Below are positions 57,664-63,486 of a stretch of DNA of 64,000 bases, in pieces. How positions within the stretch are numbered: position 1 is the first letter of the stretch; each line of letters opens with the position of its first letter. The translations under genes were made by a program, and so were the position numbers. The stretch comes from a virus, in the IMG/VR virus record IMGVR_UViG_3300044733_004704, positions 62,001 through 126,000 of that record. One strand, written 5' to 3'. Under the pieces are notes generated by a model, which saw only the letters and a program-made list of their open reading frames with translations, had not been told where the DNA came from and made no database searches.

Positions 57664-58265
57664 TTGTGTTCCTCCATTATTTCCATAATATGTTTTTTAA
57701 GCTTGTTAAGATCGGACTTGTTAATTTTTTGATTGTGTTTTAGTTTTAGATAACTTTCTCTATATTCTGAGCGGATATTTTTGTCAAGAAAATTAACCAT
57801 CTCGTTGTGCTCGTGAGAACCATTAGGTGACGATGCTAAATTTAAGTCTTCAAAATAAGATGGTTTAGCAATATTCTTTTTAGCATCATTTCGTTTGGCC
57901 CACGAAGCGTATGGTTCGCATTCCTTTTTGTCAATAAATTTAGAGCACTGATTGTTAGAAACTTTATAAGTAGCATCGTATAGTGGACACGTTAAACAAG
58001 GCTTGTCGGGTCTTTGGTAGTTGTTTCTCTTGTAGTTAAATAATCGATTTCGCACATGAGTCCACAAAAAGTTTTCAAGGGGCCTTTTGTGATCATAATT
58101 TTTTAATCCTTCTAGTGCAAATATGGCCGCTTGTTGTTTCATATCCTCTATGCTATGATAGCCGAATTTAAATTTGTGAGCTAATCTTTTAGTAATTTTG
58201 TCTAAAACGGCTAAAAATTCGTCGTCACTCACCGCTTTGATGGTTTGATTTGTTTTTTTCTTCAT
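57624..58265 (-). CDS. gp55-like late RNA polymerase sigma factor
   Basis: 213 residues. Residues ~28-85 are a sigma region 2-like helix set (RLAHKFKFGYHSIEDMKQQ, FALEGLKNYDHKR, FLWTHVRNRLFNYKR) as in T4 gp55 and cyanophage late sigma factors. A cysteine cluster C90, C93, C107, C116 follows, probably a zinc knuckle. The C-terminus is helical and lysine-rich. It probably directs host polymerase to the RGTGTATW late promoters. The ATG overlaps the upstream gene by 41 nt; a GTG at V12 would reduce this to 8 nt, so the start is uncertain. Confidence 0.72.
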   Translation of the reverse strand: MKKKTNQTIKAVSDDEFLAVLDKITKRLAHKFKFGYHSIEDMKQQAAIFALEGLKNYDHKRPLENFLWTHVRNRLFNYKRNNYQRPDKPCLTCPLYDATYKVSNNQCSKFIDKKECEPYASWAKRNDAKKNIAKPSYFEDLNLASSPNGSHEHNEMVNFLDKNIRSEYRESYLKLKHNQKINKSDLNKLKKHIMEIMEEHNWKTAEFPKNEDN

Positions 58266-58401
58266 TATTTAATAGAGTAGTTATGTCGTCTCCGTCTGGT
58301 AAATTAAGATCATTTTGAATTTGTTCAATTATTGATCCTGATGCTTTGACCGATAAGATCGAGGATGTAAGATTGGTAATATTAGAATCAAAATTAATCA
58401 T
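58225..58401 (-). CDS. Small first gene of early/middle operon
   Basis: 58 residues from ATG 58401 (AGGGG 7 nt upstream; a more distal ATG at 58428 lacks an SD). Ser/Asn/Leu-rich, helical, no recognised motif. It begins the minus-strand operon driven by the TTGACA-N16-TATTAT promoter and overlaps the sigma gene by 41 nt. Function unknown. Confidence 0.5.
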   Translation of the reverse strand: MINFDSNITNLTSSILSVKASGSIIEQIQNDLNLPDGDDITTLLNNEEKNKSNHQSGE

Positions 58402-58437
58402 ATTGAGCCCCTTGCTTAAAAGAACCAAAACTATAAT

Positions 58438-58465
58438 ATAATAGAGTTGATCATCACATTGTCAA
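58438..58465 (-). promoter_or_regulatory. Sigma-70-type promoter of sigma/terminase operon
   Basis: Minus strand TTGACA (58465-58460), 16-bp spacer, TATTAT (58443-58438). On the plus strand the same 90-nt gap holds TATAAT copies (58432, 58437) that could serve the divergent HTH gene, but no good -35 is placed for them. Confidence 0.75.
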
Positions 58466-58491
58466 TATTTACACTATATGGGGAGAATAAA

Positions 58492-58728
58492 ATGAGCTAC
58501 AGAAAATGGGGTCAGGTTGAATTGGATTTTATCCGTGATAATTTTAATGTTATTTCCGATGATGAGATTGCTGTACGATTGAGTCAAATAACAAATAGCA
58601 GTATTACTACTCCTATGGTGCGACGACAAAGGCGCAAGCTTGGTATTCAAAAGCCACGAGGTCGTCAACCAAAGAACAAAAACGCCTCAATGCCCGCATC
58701 GTTTGCATCATCAAATGATAATGGTTGA
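58492..58728 (+). CDS. Small HTH DNA-binding protein
   Basis: 78 residues from ATG 58492 with GGGGAGA 6 nt upstream (longer reading to 58447 lacks an SD). The W-x-x-E-x-x-FI-x-x-N start, SDDEIAVRL helix and VRRQRRKLGI recognition-type helix followed by a basic KPRGRQPK tail look like a compact Myb/HTH repressor. The N-terminal pattern recalls the HTH of the 276-residue protein at 56833. Ends in a Ser/Asn-rich tail and is followed by a strong terminator. Probably a transcription regulator at this divergent promoter. Confidence 0.6.
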   Translation: MSYRKWGQVELDFIRDNFNVISDDEIAVRLSQITNSSITTPMVRRQRRKLGIQKPRGRQPKNKNASMPASFASSNDNG

Positions 58729-58761
58729 ACATAAAGTTTTAAATTAGATCATTATAAAATT

Positions 58762-58785
58762 GGGGCATTAAGTTGCCCCTTTTTT
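58762..58785 (+). terminator. Rho-independent terminator after HTH gene
   Basis: GGGGCA/TGCCCC stem with a 6-nt loop followed by six T residues; 33 nt after the HTH stop codon. Confidence 0.88.
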
Positions 58786-58814
58786 ATTTAACCATATAGC
58801 ATAAGGAAAATAAT

Positions 58815-59732
58815 ATGAAAGTTTTAGTTACTGGTGGCAATGGATTTTTAGGGTCTAGAATTATGAAAGTTCTAAAAGACCAAGGTTATGATGCTTCAAC
58901 ATTCAGATCACGAAATTTTGATTTGTGTAATCCTAGACAAACTAAGGATGCTTTTGATAGATATCGGCCAGATGCTGTGATACACTGTGCTGCTGTGGTT
59001 GGTGGAATAGGTGCGAATAGGGTTAATCCAGGATCATTTTTTTATCAAAACATGATGATGGGATTAAATGTTATTGAAAATTGTAGAATTTTTGATGTAC
59101 AAAAGGTTGTGCAGATAGGAACGGTTTGTAGTTATCCTAAATATACTCCGGTTCCTTTTAGTGAAGATGGTTTGTGGGACGGCTATCCTGAAGAAACTAA
59201 TGCTCCGTACGGAATAGCTAAAAAAGCTCTTTATGTTATGGTAGAAGCTTATAAAAATCAATATAATCTAAATGGTTGCGTATTGGTTCCTTGTAATTTA
59301 TATGGGCCAAATGATAATTTTGATCCTGGTAGTAGTCATGTTATTCCGGCTTTGATTAAAAAGTTTATTGATGCAAAACAAAATAACGATACCGAGGTAG
59401 AATGTTGGGGAAGCGGAAGTGCCACACGAGAATTTTTATATGTGGATGATGCTGCTGAAGCTATAGTAAAAAGCTTGAGTGTGGATACTGATACTAAGCC
59501 TATTAATTTGGGCGGTGGTATTGAAATAACAATAAAAGATTTAGCAGAAAAAATAAAAGCACTTGTTGGATATAACGGAAATATAGCTTGGAATAGTGAT
59601 CAGCCAGATGGTCAACCACGAAGATTTTTGGACGTGTCACGCGCCAAAAAGATATTAGATTGGGAACCAAAGGTAAGTTTTGATGCTGGATTAAAAGAAA
59701 CTATAGAGTGGTATGGGGCTAATAAAAAATGA
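58815..59732 (+). CDS. fcl: GDP-L-fucose synthase
   Basis: 305 residues. NADP site GGNGFLGS (7-14), AAVVGGI, catalytic S106, Y132 and K136 (TVCSYPK, PYGIAKK), NLYGPNDNFD, and REFLYVDDAAEA match GDP-fucose synthase (WcaG/GER). It epimerises and reduces the GMD product to GDP-L-fucose. AAGGA lies 9 nt before the ATG. It sits on the opposite strand from gmd, about 2 kb away, and is coupled by 4-nt overlap to an acetyltransferase. Confidence 0.94.
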   Translation: MKVLVTGGNGFLGSRIMKVLKDQGYDASTFRSRNFDLCNPRQTKDAFDRYRPDAVIHCAAVVGGIGANRVNPGSFFYQNMMMGLNVIENCRIFDVQKVVQIGTVCSYPKYTPVPFSEDGLWDGYPEETNAPYGIAKKALYVMVEAYKNQYNLNGCVLVPCNLYGPNDNFDPGSSHVIPALIKKFIDAKQNNDTEVECWGSGSATREFLYVDDAAEAIVKSLSVDTDTKPINLGGGIEITIKDLAEKIKALVGYNGNIAWNSDQPDGQPRRFLDVSRAKKILDWEPKVSFDAGLKETIEWYGANKK

Positions 59733-60148
59733 ATATTAAACTTTTAGAAGCTACGGACAATATACAAGATTATATAGATTGTGTTAAAGACCTAAATAAT
59801 CATTGTACTAAGTTGAGTTCAATAGAAGATATTAAATATGTATTAGAGAACAGACCATCTAATATACTAACTTTTGTTATGGTAAACGACGATAGTAGGA
59901 TAGTATCAACAGCTACTGTTATTATGGAACAAAAGTTAAGATATCAAAATTTATGTATGCATATAGAAGATGTTGGTACCCATCCTAGCTTTAGAAATGC
60001 TGGATACGCATCAACTATTATTAAATATTGTATAGATTTAGCAAAAAATAAAGACTGTTATAGAATAAAATTAAGTTGTGAAAATAATCTAGTAGATTTT
60101 TATAAAAAACTAGGATTTAAAATTCACGGTAATTTTATGTTTATGTAA
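59729..60148 (+). CDS. GNAT acetyltransferase, GNA1-like
   Basis: 139 residues. HIEDVGTHPSFRNAGYAS is the beta4/alpha3 acetyl-CoA region (R-N-A-G-Y-A replacing Q/R-x-x-G-x-G/A), followed by IIKYCIDLAKNKDCYRIKLSC and FYKKLGFK. The 'IEDV-x-x-HPS-x-R' form is characteristic of glucosamine-6-phosphate N-acetyltransferases. Translationally coupled to fcl (ATGA), so probably another sugar-modifying step. The substrate is inferred from resemblance and context only. Confidence 0.8.
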   Translation: MNIKLLEATDNIQDYIDCVKDLNNHCTKLSSIEDIKYVLENRPSNILTFVMVNDDSRIVSTATVIMEQKLRYQNLCMHIEDVGTHPSFRNAGYASTIIKYCIDLAKNKDCYRIKLSCENNLVDFYKKLGFKIHGNFMFM

Positions 60149-60149
60149 T

Positions 60150-60749
60150 TTACTCTTTGTCTAAATCTTCATCGTTGTCTGGTACTGGTTGATTAGCTAA
60201 TAGTTTGCGAGACTTCTTAATAGCTCTAGTTACCATTATTCTACCGATCATATCAACAAATGGTAATCCTCGTCGTTTAGCTTCGTCTCTTAGCCAACCA
60301 ACAATAGTATCAATGTTTTGTTCGCACCAATCGTTACCTTGTTCGTTCATTGCTAGAGCATGTCTTTTGCATGAACAACTATCACTCATATGAATACCAA
60401 GACTTTTTATCATTGTGGACAATACTGTGCCAGGAGAGTGTGGATTTTCTTCCATTGTTGGATTAAACAATTTTCTCAAAACCTTACTAGGATTGTCTCC
60501 TAATAGAAATTTGATTCTATCATTAAGTTGTTTTTTTGTCCAATCTCCAAGTTCGTCGTACTCATGGTCAGAATATAGAATTAGCGGCAAATCAAATTTT
60601 TCTATATCAACATGAATTGTTCTGTCTTGTGGATTATCTACATATGTAATATATAAAGTGTCTGTTTGTATGGGTTCAGGATGAGTTATTTTGCCGCTAT
60701 GATCAGAGTATGGTGGTGGCTGAACACTTATTTTGCTATCTAGTTTCAT
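60150..60749 (-). CDS. Cys/His (GPGT...C-x-C) protein, copy 2
   Basis: 199 residues, paralogue of the protein at 54537: same PPPYSDH start, GPGT/SPGT-VLSTMIKSLGI, C-x-C-x2-H-A-x2-MNE-x-G-x-DWCEQN and GWLRDEA-x-RRGLPF. It ends with an acidic tail (DNDEDLDKE). It is transcribed alone from a TTGACA-N16-TATTAT promoter and converges with the acetyltransferase gene, with 1 nt between stops. The small zinc site is inferred; function unknown. Confidence 0.65.
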   Translation of the reverse strand: MKLDSKISVQPPPYSDHSGKITHPEPIQTDTLYITYVDNPQDRTIHVDIEKFDLPLILYSDHEYDELGDWTKKQLNDRIKFLLGDNPSKVLRKLFNPTMEENPHSPGTVLSTMIKSLGIHMSDSCSCKRHALAMNEQGNDWCEQNIDTIVGWLRDEAKRRGLPFVDMIGRIMVTRAIKKSRKLLANQPVPDNDEDLDKE

Positions 60750-60790
60750 GATTTAGTATTCCTATGATATAAGAATTGATACTTTAGTAT

Positions 60791-60818
60791 ATAATAATTG
60801 CTTAGAATCTAGTGTCAA
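60791..60818 (-). promoter_or_regulatory. Sigma-70-type promoter of Cys/His copy 2
   Basis: Minus strand TTGACA (60818-60813), 16-bp spacer, TATTAT (60796-60791), 41 nt before the ATG at 60749. Same layout as the promoters at 47.0 and 58.4 kb. Confidence 0.75.
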
Positions 60819-60970
60819 TATAAAATTTATTATTAGTAAATAGGATGATCATTATAGTTTAGGTAAGACATTTATGTTGGTTTTGGCTTACTATGTTTAG
60901 ACCACCGCCGGTTTTCTGCAAAATCTGTGCCAAACCAAAAGAAAATGAAAAAACCCCCCTACTGAGCGGG
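60819..60970. other. Gene-free boundary between late/middle and cassette regions
   Basis: About 150 nt without a gene, the left part of a 338-nt gene-free stretch up to the leader at 61157. Base composition switches from AT-rich to GC-richer around 60.95 kb. A minus-strand hairpin-like CCC...GGG (60953-60972) followed by a T6 run could terminate leftward transcription; weak. Confidence 0.4.
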
Positions 60971-60974
60971 TGAC

Positions 60975-61015
60975 GCAAAATGCTGTGCAAAATGCTACAG
61001 TGTGACGCAAAATGC
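60975..61015 (+). repeat. Three GCAAAATGC iterons, module 1
   Basis: GCAAAATGC at 60975, 60987 and 61007; two of them sit in TGACGCAAAATGCTACAG. The arms GCA/TGC are palindromic around AAA, so each could be a protein-binding half or full site. The same array precedes module 2. Confidence 0.75.
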
Positions 61016-61035
61016 TACAGTGATCCTTACCCCCG

Positions 61036-61048
61036 TCTCAAATTGAGA
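61036..61048. promoter_or_regulatory. Palindromic operator-like site, module 1
   Basis: TCTCAAATTGAGA inside a longer conserved CCCCCGTCTCAAA(T/A)TGAGAATG block, 21 nt after the third iteron and 58 nt before the TGGCA box, exactly as in module 2. Confidence 0.65.
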
Positions 61049-61105
61049 ATGCTGTAACCCTATATTTTTCAAGGGGTTATGGAAAATCGTATTTTTTTTC
61101 TCGAA

Positions 61106-61121
61106 TGGCACGACATTCGCA
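61106..61121 (+). promoter_or_regulatory. Module 1 promoter, sigma-54-like -24/-12
   Basis: TGGCACGACATTCGCA: GG and GC separated by 10 nt as in sigma-54 sites; one mismatch in the TTGC part. Followed by TATATG, so a sigma-70 reading is also possible. 36 nt before the first cassette ATG. Confidence 0.4.
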
Positions 61122-61156
61122 TATATGTATGGCAACAAAGAAAGAGAGAAAGAAAA

Positions 61157-61387
61157 ATGGAAAACCTTATCGTCCTCAACACCGTTTCTGAACTTCGTGA
61201 TCTGATCAATACCACGACGATGACCACGTTTGTTGGTCGCGTTGCTTTTGCAATGGATCTTCTGGAAAGTGTTCGCCAGAATGACAACATGATCGAAATC
61301 AATCATGAGTTGGGATTCTGCGATGATGGTGGATTCATCCAGATTGATGAGATGGGTTATGTGGTCGATGATTATGCGATCCAGTGA
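61157..61387 (+). CDS. Cassette protein 1a (76 aa)
   Basis: 76 residues from ATG 61157, chosen because it follows the conserved polypurine leader AAAGAAAGAGAGAAAG; a longer reading to 61079 would run through the promoter. Helical first half (TVSELRDLINTT, FAMDLLESVRQ), acidic beta-type second half ending VVDDYAIQ. Codons favour CTG, CGT, GTT and ATC, unlike the structural genes. First gene of module 1. No family recognised; a small early protein acting on the host is likely from context. Confidence 0.65.
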   Translation: MENLIVLNTVSELRDLINTTTMTTFVGRVAFAMDLLESVRQNDNMIEINHELGFCDDGGFIQIDEMGYVVDDYAIQ

Positions 61388-61389
61388 TT

Positions 61390-61431
61390 CCCTATAAGGG
61401 GGGTTGTGGCGGAAGAAAAGTTTGGTAGAAT
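61390..61431 (+). repeat. Stem-loop plus promoter unit 1 (PeSL-like)
   Basis: Hairpin CCCtataaGGG (61390-61400) directly after the stop of 1a, then TTGTGG (61404-61409), 16-bp spacer ending AAAGTTTGG, and TAGAAT (61426-61431). Same arrangement at 62350 and 63443. Confidence 0.75.
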
Positions 61432-61454
61432 CCTAGAAAGAAAGAGAGAAAAAG

Positions 61455-61640
61455 ATGGTTTACAATGTTGGTGATAGGTTGAGTGTGGTCTATAGCACTG
61501 GCGAATCGTTCACTGGTGAACTGGTTAGCGTTCGTGAGATTCCGAACAAGGGAACGTTGATTCTGGTCAACGATGATACGGTGGGCTATCGGTCCATGTA
61601 TGCCGACAAGGTTGTGAGCGTGATCGTGGAGAATGTTTGA
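61455..61640 (+). CDS. Cassette protein 1b, small beta-barrel-like (61 aa)
   Basis: 61 residues, nearly all beta strands (VGDRLSVVYSTGESFTGELVSVREI, GTLILVND, KVVSVIVENV), suggesting an SH3- or Tudor-like mini-barrel. Leader AGAAAGAAAGAGAG just before the ATG. Its TGA is followed without gap by the ATG of 1c (TGAATG), so the two are translated together. Function unknown. Confidence 0.65.
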   Translation: MVYNVGDRLSVVYSTGESFTGELVSVREIPNKGTLILVNDDTVGYRSMYADKVVSVIVENV

Positions 61641-61847
61641 ATGGATACTAACTACTTTCAATCATCGTTCGAGAGTATGGAAACGAGTACCATACGATTG
61701 TGGCTCCACGAAGCCCAAGTACGACTGCCCCATGAGAGCGGTAGCGTTCGTGAAATACTGAAAGAAGGTATACGTGCGTCTGCTCGTGAACTGTTGTTCA
61801 GGTATCGAGAGGATATGAAAAGAATCTTTTCAAAAAACTCGACGTAA
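61641..61847 (+). CDS. Cassette protein 1c, helical basic (68 aa)
   Basis: 68 residues, helical and basic (LHEAQVRLPHESGSVREILKEGIRASARELLFRYREDMKRI). It starts directly after the stop of 1b. Its last codons and stop (TCG ACG TAA) are already part of the ~95-bp repeated element, so element and gene end are fused here. Function unknown. Confidence 0.6.
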   Translation: MDTNYFQSSFESMETSTIRLWLHEAQVRLPHESGSVREILKEGIRASARELLFRYREDMKRIFSKNST

Positions 61848-61932
61848 ACCCTTGATATGTAAGGACTTACGGCGAAATTGGGCCGCCATTTTTGACGTAA
61901 CTCCTTATGGTTCAAGCACTTACGGCGACCCC
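61838..61932 (+). repeat. Structured ~95-bp module-end element, copy 1
   Basis: Begins CTCGACGTAAA/C and ends ACTTACGGCGA. Contains GTAAGGACTTA in the middle of the first half, a central GC block and a second GACGTAA...CTTACG half. Near-identical in layout to copies at 63043 and 63809. Confidence 0.85.
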
Positions 61933-61944
61933 AAAGGTAGTGTA

Positions 61945-61985
61945 GCAAAATGCTGTAGCAAAATGCGTCACCTGTAGCAAAATGC
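61945..61985 (+). repeat. Three GCAAAATGC iterons, module 2
   Basis: GCAAAATGC at 61945, 61958 and 61977; flanks CTGTAGC...GCGTCA are the mirror of the module 1 flanks around the same core. Confidence 0.75.
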
Positions 61986-62005
61986 CTCACCTTGGCACAC
62001 CCCCG

Positions 62006-62018
62006 TCTCAAAATGAGA
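62006..62018. promoter_or_regulatory. Palindromic operator-like site, module 2
   Basis: TCTCAAAATGAGA, same block and same spacings (21 nt to last iteron, 58 nt to TGGCA box) as module 1. Confidence 0.65.
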
Positions 62019-62075
62019 ATGATGTAAAGTATTGTGGCGTAATGACTTAGGAAGAAAAAAAGATTTTTTGGTGAA

Positions 62076-62091
62076 TGGCATGGGAAGTGCA
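62076..62091 (+). promoter_or_regulatory. Module 2 promoter, sigma-54-like spacing
   Basis: TGGCATGGGAAGTGCA: GG and GC 10 nt apart; preceded by GAA as in module 1 (GAATGGCA) and followed by TATATAG. Shared GAATGGCA-N8-GCAT layout defines the promoter whichever sigma reads it. Confidence 0.4.
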
Positions 62092-62125
62092 TTATATAGA
62101 GACAAGAAAGAAAGAGAGAAAGAGA

Positions 62126-62344
62126 ATGAGAATGAGTCGTTATAGTTCAGCCCTTCGGTCCTATCGTGATGAGCGGTCTAACCGCCATCGTCATGTTCGT
62201 ACTAACCTGTGGATCGTTTACCAGAATGGTAAGCGTATCGGCAAGGTTGGTGGAATCAGTGAGGGTGAAGCCCTTGCAAAGATTCCGCAGTCCTATAAGG
62301 ACAACGGTCCTATCGAACTGGAAAGGGTCGTGATCGAAGAGTGA
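62126..62344 (+). CDS. Cassette protein 2a, basic (72 aa)
   Basis: 72 residues (or 70 from the second ATG at 62132) after the leader AGAAAGAAAGAGAGAAAGAG. Very basic N-terminus (RYSSALRSYRDERSNRHRHVR), then a beta strand NLWIVYQNGKRIGKVGG and an acidic end ERVVIEE. Might bind nucleic acid or a host protein. Optimised CGT/ATC/GGT codons. First gene of module 2; function unknown. Confidence 0.65.
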   Translation: MRMSRYSSALRSYRDERSNRHRHVRTNLWIVYQNGKRIGKVGGISEGEALAKIPQSYKDNGPIELERVVIEE

Positions 62345-62349
62345 TCCTT

Positions 62350-62391
62350 CCCCACAAGGGGGGTTGTGGTGGCGGAAAAGTTTGGTAGACT
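62350..62391 (+). repeat. Stem-loop plus promoter unit 2 (PeSL-like)
   Basis: Hairpin CCCCacaaGGGG (62350-62361), TTGTGG (62364-62369), 16-bp spacer with AAAAGTTTGG, TAGACT (62386-62391). Begins 6 nt after the stop of 2a. Confidence 0.75.
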
Positions 62392-62416
62392 CACAGAATC
62401 ACTAGGAGAAAAAGAG

Positions 62417-62734
62417 ATGGAAAAGTTTCGAATCGTTGAAGAATACAAGCGTACAGTTCGTGGTATCTTCTATGGTATGGCGATCCCTTGCGAAAAGCGT
62501 ACCGCTGATGGTGGTATGATTACCAGTGAGAAGGTATTGAAGTTCAATCGTTCAGCATTGCGAAAGATTGGCAAGCGTAGGATCGAAAAGGTTGATCCTC
62601 GCATAGTAGGTGGCGAGGATCGTATGCGTTTCCCCGTTGGCAAGCCCGGTTCCCCCGAAAGACTGGTTGCTCTTGCAGAGCAGTATGCTAGTTTAGCAGA
62701 TGACGAGATGAGTCCCTTTATTGGAGATGAGTGA
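62417..62734 (+). CDS. Cassette protein 2b (105 aa)
   Basis: 105 residues from ATG 62417 with AGGAGA 8 nt upstream; a longer reading to 62366 would include the promoter. Basic centre (RSALRKIGKRRIEKVDPRIVGG), then RMRFPVGKPGSPERLVALAEQYA and an acidic end. The largest of the cassette genes. No recognised domain. Confidence 0.65.
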   Translation: MEKFRIVEEYKRTVRGIFYGMAIPCEKRTADGGMITSEKVLKFNRSALRKIGKRRIEKVDPRIVGGEDRMRFPVGKPGSPERLVALAEQYASLADDEMSPFIGDE

Positions 62735-62738
62735 GTAT

Positions 62739-62813
62739 ATGTTCACTGCGCTTTTGTTCACCCTGTCATACGTTGGCTTTCTGTATTGTATGCTAACTGC
62801 GGAAAAATCTTGA
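62739..62813 (+). CDS. Cassette peptide 2c, 24-aa membrane peptide
   Basis: Short gene ATG 62739 to TGA 62811-62813, 4 nt after the stop of 2b. The product is almost entirely hydrophobic (MFTALLFTLSYVGFLYCMLT) with AEKS at the end: a single membrane-spanning segment. GGAG of the 2b end lies upstream. A second tiny membrane peptide occurs in module 3. Short; codon evidence is limited. Confidence 0.45.
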   Translation: MFTALLFTLSYVGFLYCMLTAEKS

Positions 62814-62844
62814 TCTAAGCCCTTACCTTCTAGATGAGTGAAAC

Positions 62845-63033
62845 ATGACGATTCAGATGGCGGTGGAAAAGACGTTGCTTCGTTTGATTGCGGTTCATGG
62901 TCATTCGGCCATGTATGTATGCGACTTGGGCGGCGATGTTAGTTTGTACACTGTGGGTGGCGTTCACTATGCTATTCGTGATGATGGTACGGCCCACGCT
63001 ATTCACCCGGCCGAGGTATTTCCCACCCTGTAG
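62845..63033 (+). CDS. Cassette protein 2d (62 aa)
   Basis: 62 residues: helix AVEKTLLRLIAVHGH, then beta segments MYVCDLGGDVSLYTVGG and HYAIRDDGTAHAI. SD-like GAGTG precedes the ATG. The last gene of module 2, ten nt before the repeated end element. Function unknown. Confidence 0.6.
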   Translation: MTIQMAVEKTLLRLIAVHGHSAMYVCDLGGDVSLYTVGGVHYAIRDDGTAHAIHPAEVFPTL

Positions 63034-63042
63034 AGGGACGGA

Positions 63043-63137
63043 CTCGACGTAAAGTCTTGAGCCGTAAGGACTTATGGCGAAATCGGGCCCGTAATTTTGA
63101 CGTAAGTGCTTATGAGACAATGACTTACGACAAACTC
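63043..63137 (+). repeat. Structured ~95-bp module-end element, copy 2
   Basis: Second half can fold as CGTAAGT...ACTTACG (7 bp), first half as AAGTC...GACTT; centre CGGGCCCG. Follows the stop of 2d by 9 nt. Confidence 0.85.
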
Positions 63138-63151
63138 TATACCATGATTTT

Positions 63152-63167
63152 TGGCATGAAAATTGCT
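63152..63167 (+). promoter_or_regulatory. Sigma-54-like site in module 3 upstream region
   Basis: TGGCATGAAAATTGCT fits the sigma-54 pattern TGGCAY-R-N4-TTGCW completely. It lies 141 nt before the 3a ATG, further than in modules 1 and 2. Confidence 0.4.
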
Positions 63168-63249
63168 CTAGCATATGGTGTGCCAATATGGAAGAAAATT
63201 ATGAAAAGTTTTGTCAAAATCTCTTGACACAAAAATTTCCAGATTTTTC

Positions 63250-63277
63250 TTGCACCCTAAAGAATCCATGGTATAAT
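63250..63277 (+). promoter_or_regulatory. Module 3 sigma-70-type promoter
   Basis: TTGCAC, 16-bp spacer, TATAAT; 31 nt before the ATG at 63309, with the polypurine leader in between. Confidence 0.8.
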
Positions 63278-63308
63278 GTCGATATAAGAGAAAGAAAGAG
63301 AGAAAGAA

Positions 63309-63452
63309 ATGAGCAAGATTGAAGTTTACTATTCCGATTGCTGTGGTGTTGAGATTGTTGGTGATATCGCTGGTCTCGAATTGTGTCCCCGATGCTGGGA
63401 ACACTGTGACTGCGTTATCGAGGAAATCGACGATCCATCATGCCCCGCCTAA
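63309..63452 (+). CDS. Cassette protein 3a, cysteine-rich mini zinc finger (47 aa)
   Basis: 47 residues from ATG 63309 after GAAAGAAAGAGAGAAAG. Cysteines in SDCCGVE and in LCPRCWEHCDC give two C-x2-C-type pairs suited to one zinc ion; a further Cys near the end (SCPA). The TAA stop lies inside the loop of the next stem-loop. First gene of module 3; likely a small protein-binding zinc finger, role unknown. Confidence 0.62.
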   Translation: MSKIEVYYSDCCGVEIVGDIAGLELCPRCWEHCDCVIEEIDDPSCPA

Positions 63453-63486
63453 TGGGGGTTGATGCGGCGACAAAGTTTGGTAGGAT
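63443..63486 (+). repeat. Stem-loop plus promoter unit 3 (PeSL-like)
   Basis: Hairpin CCCCgcctaatGGGG (63443-63457), TTGATG (63459-63464), 16-bp spacer ending AAAGTTTGG, TAGGAT (63481-63486). Confidence 0.72.

Noticed and set aside
61079-61156. Longer N-terminus for cassette gene 1a
   Set aside because: Would translate through the promoter and leader; the same applies to upstream extensions of genes 2a (62075) and 2b (62366).
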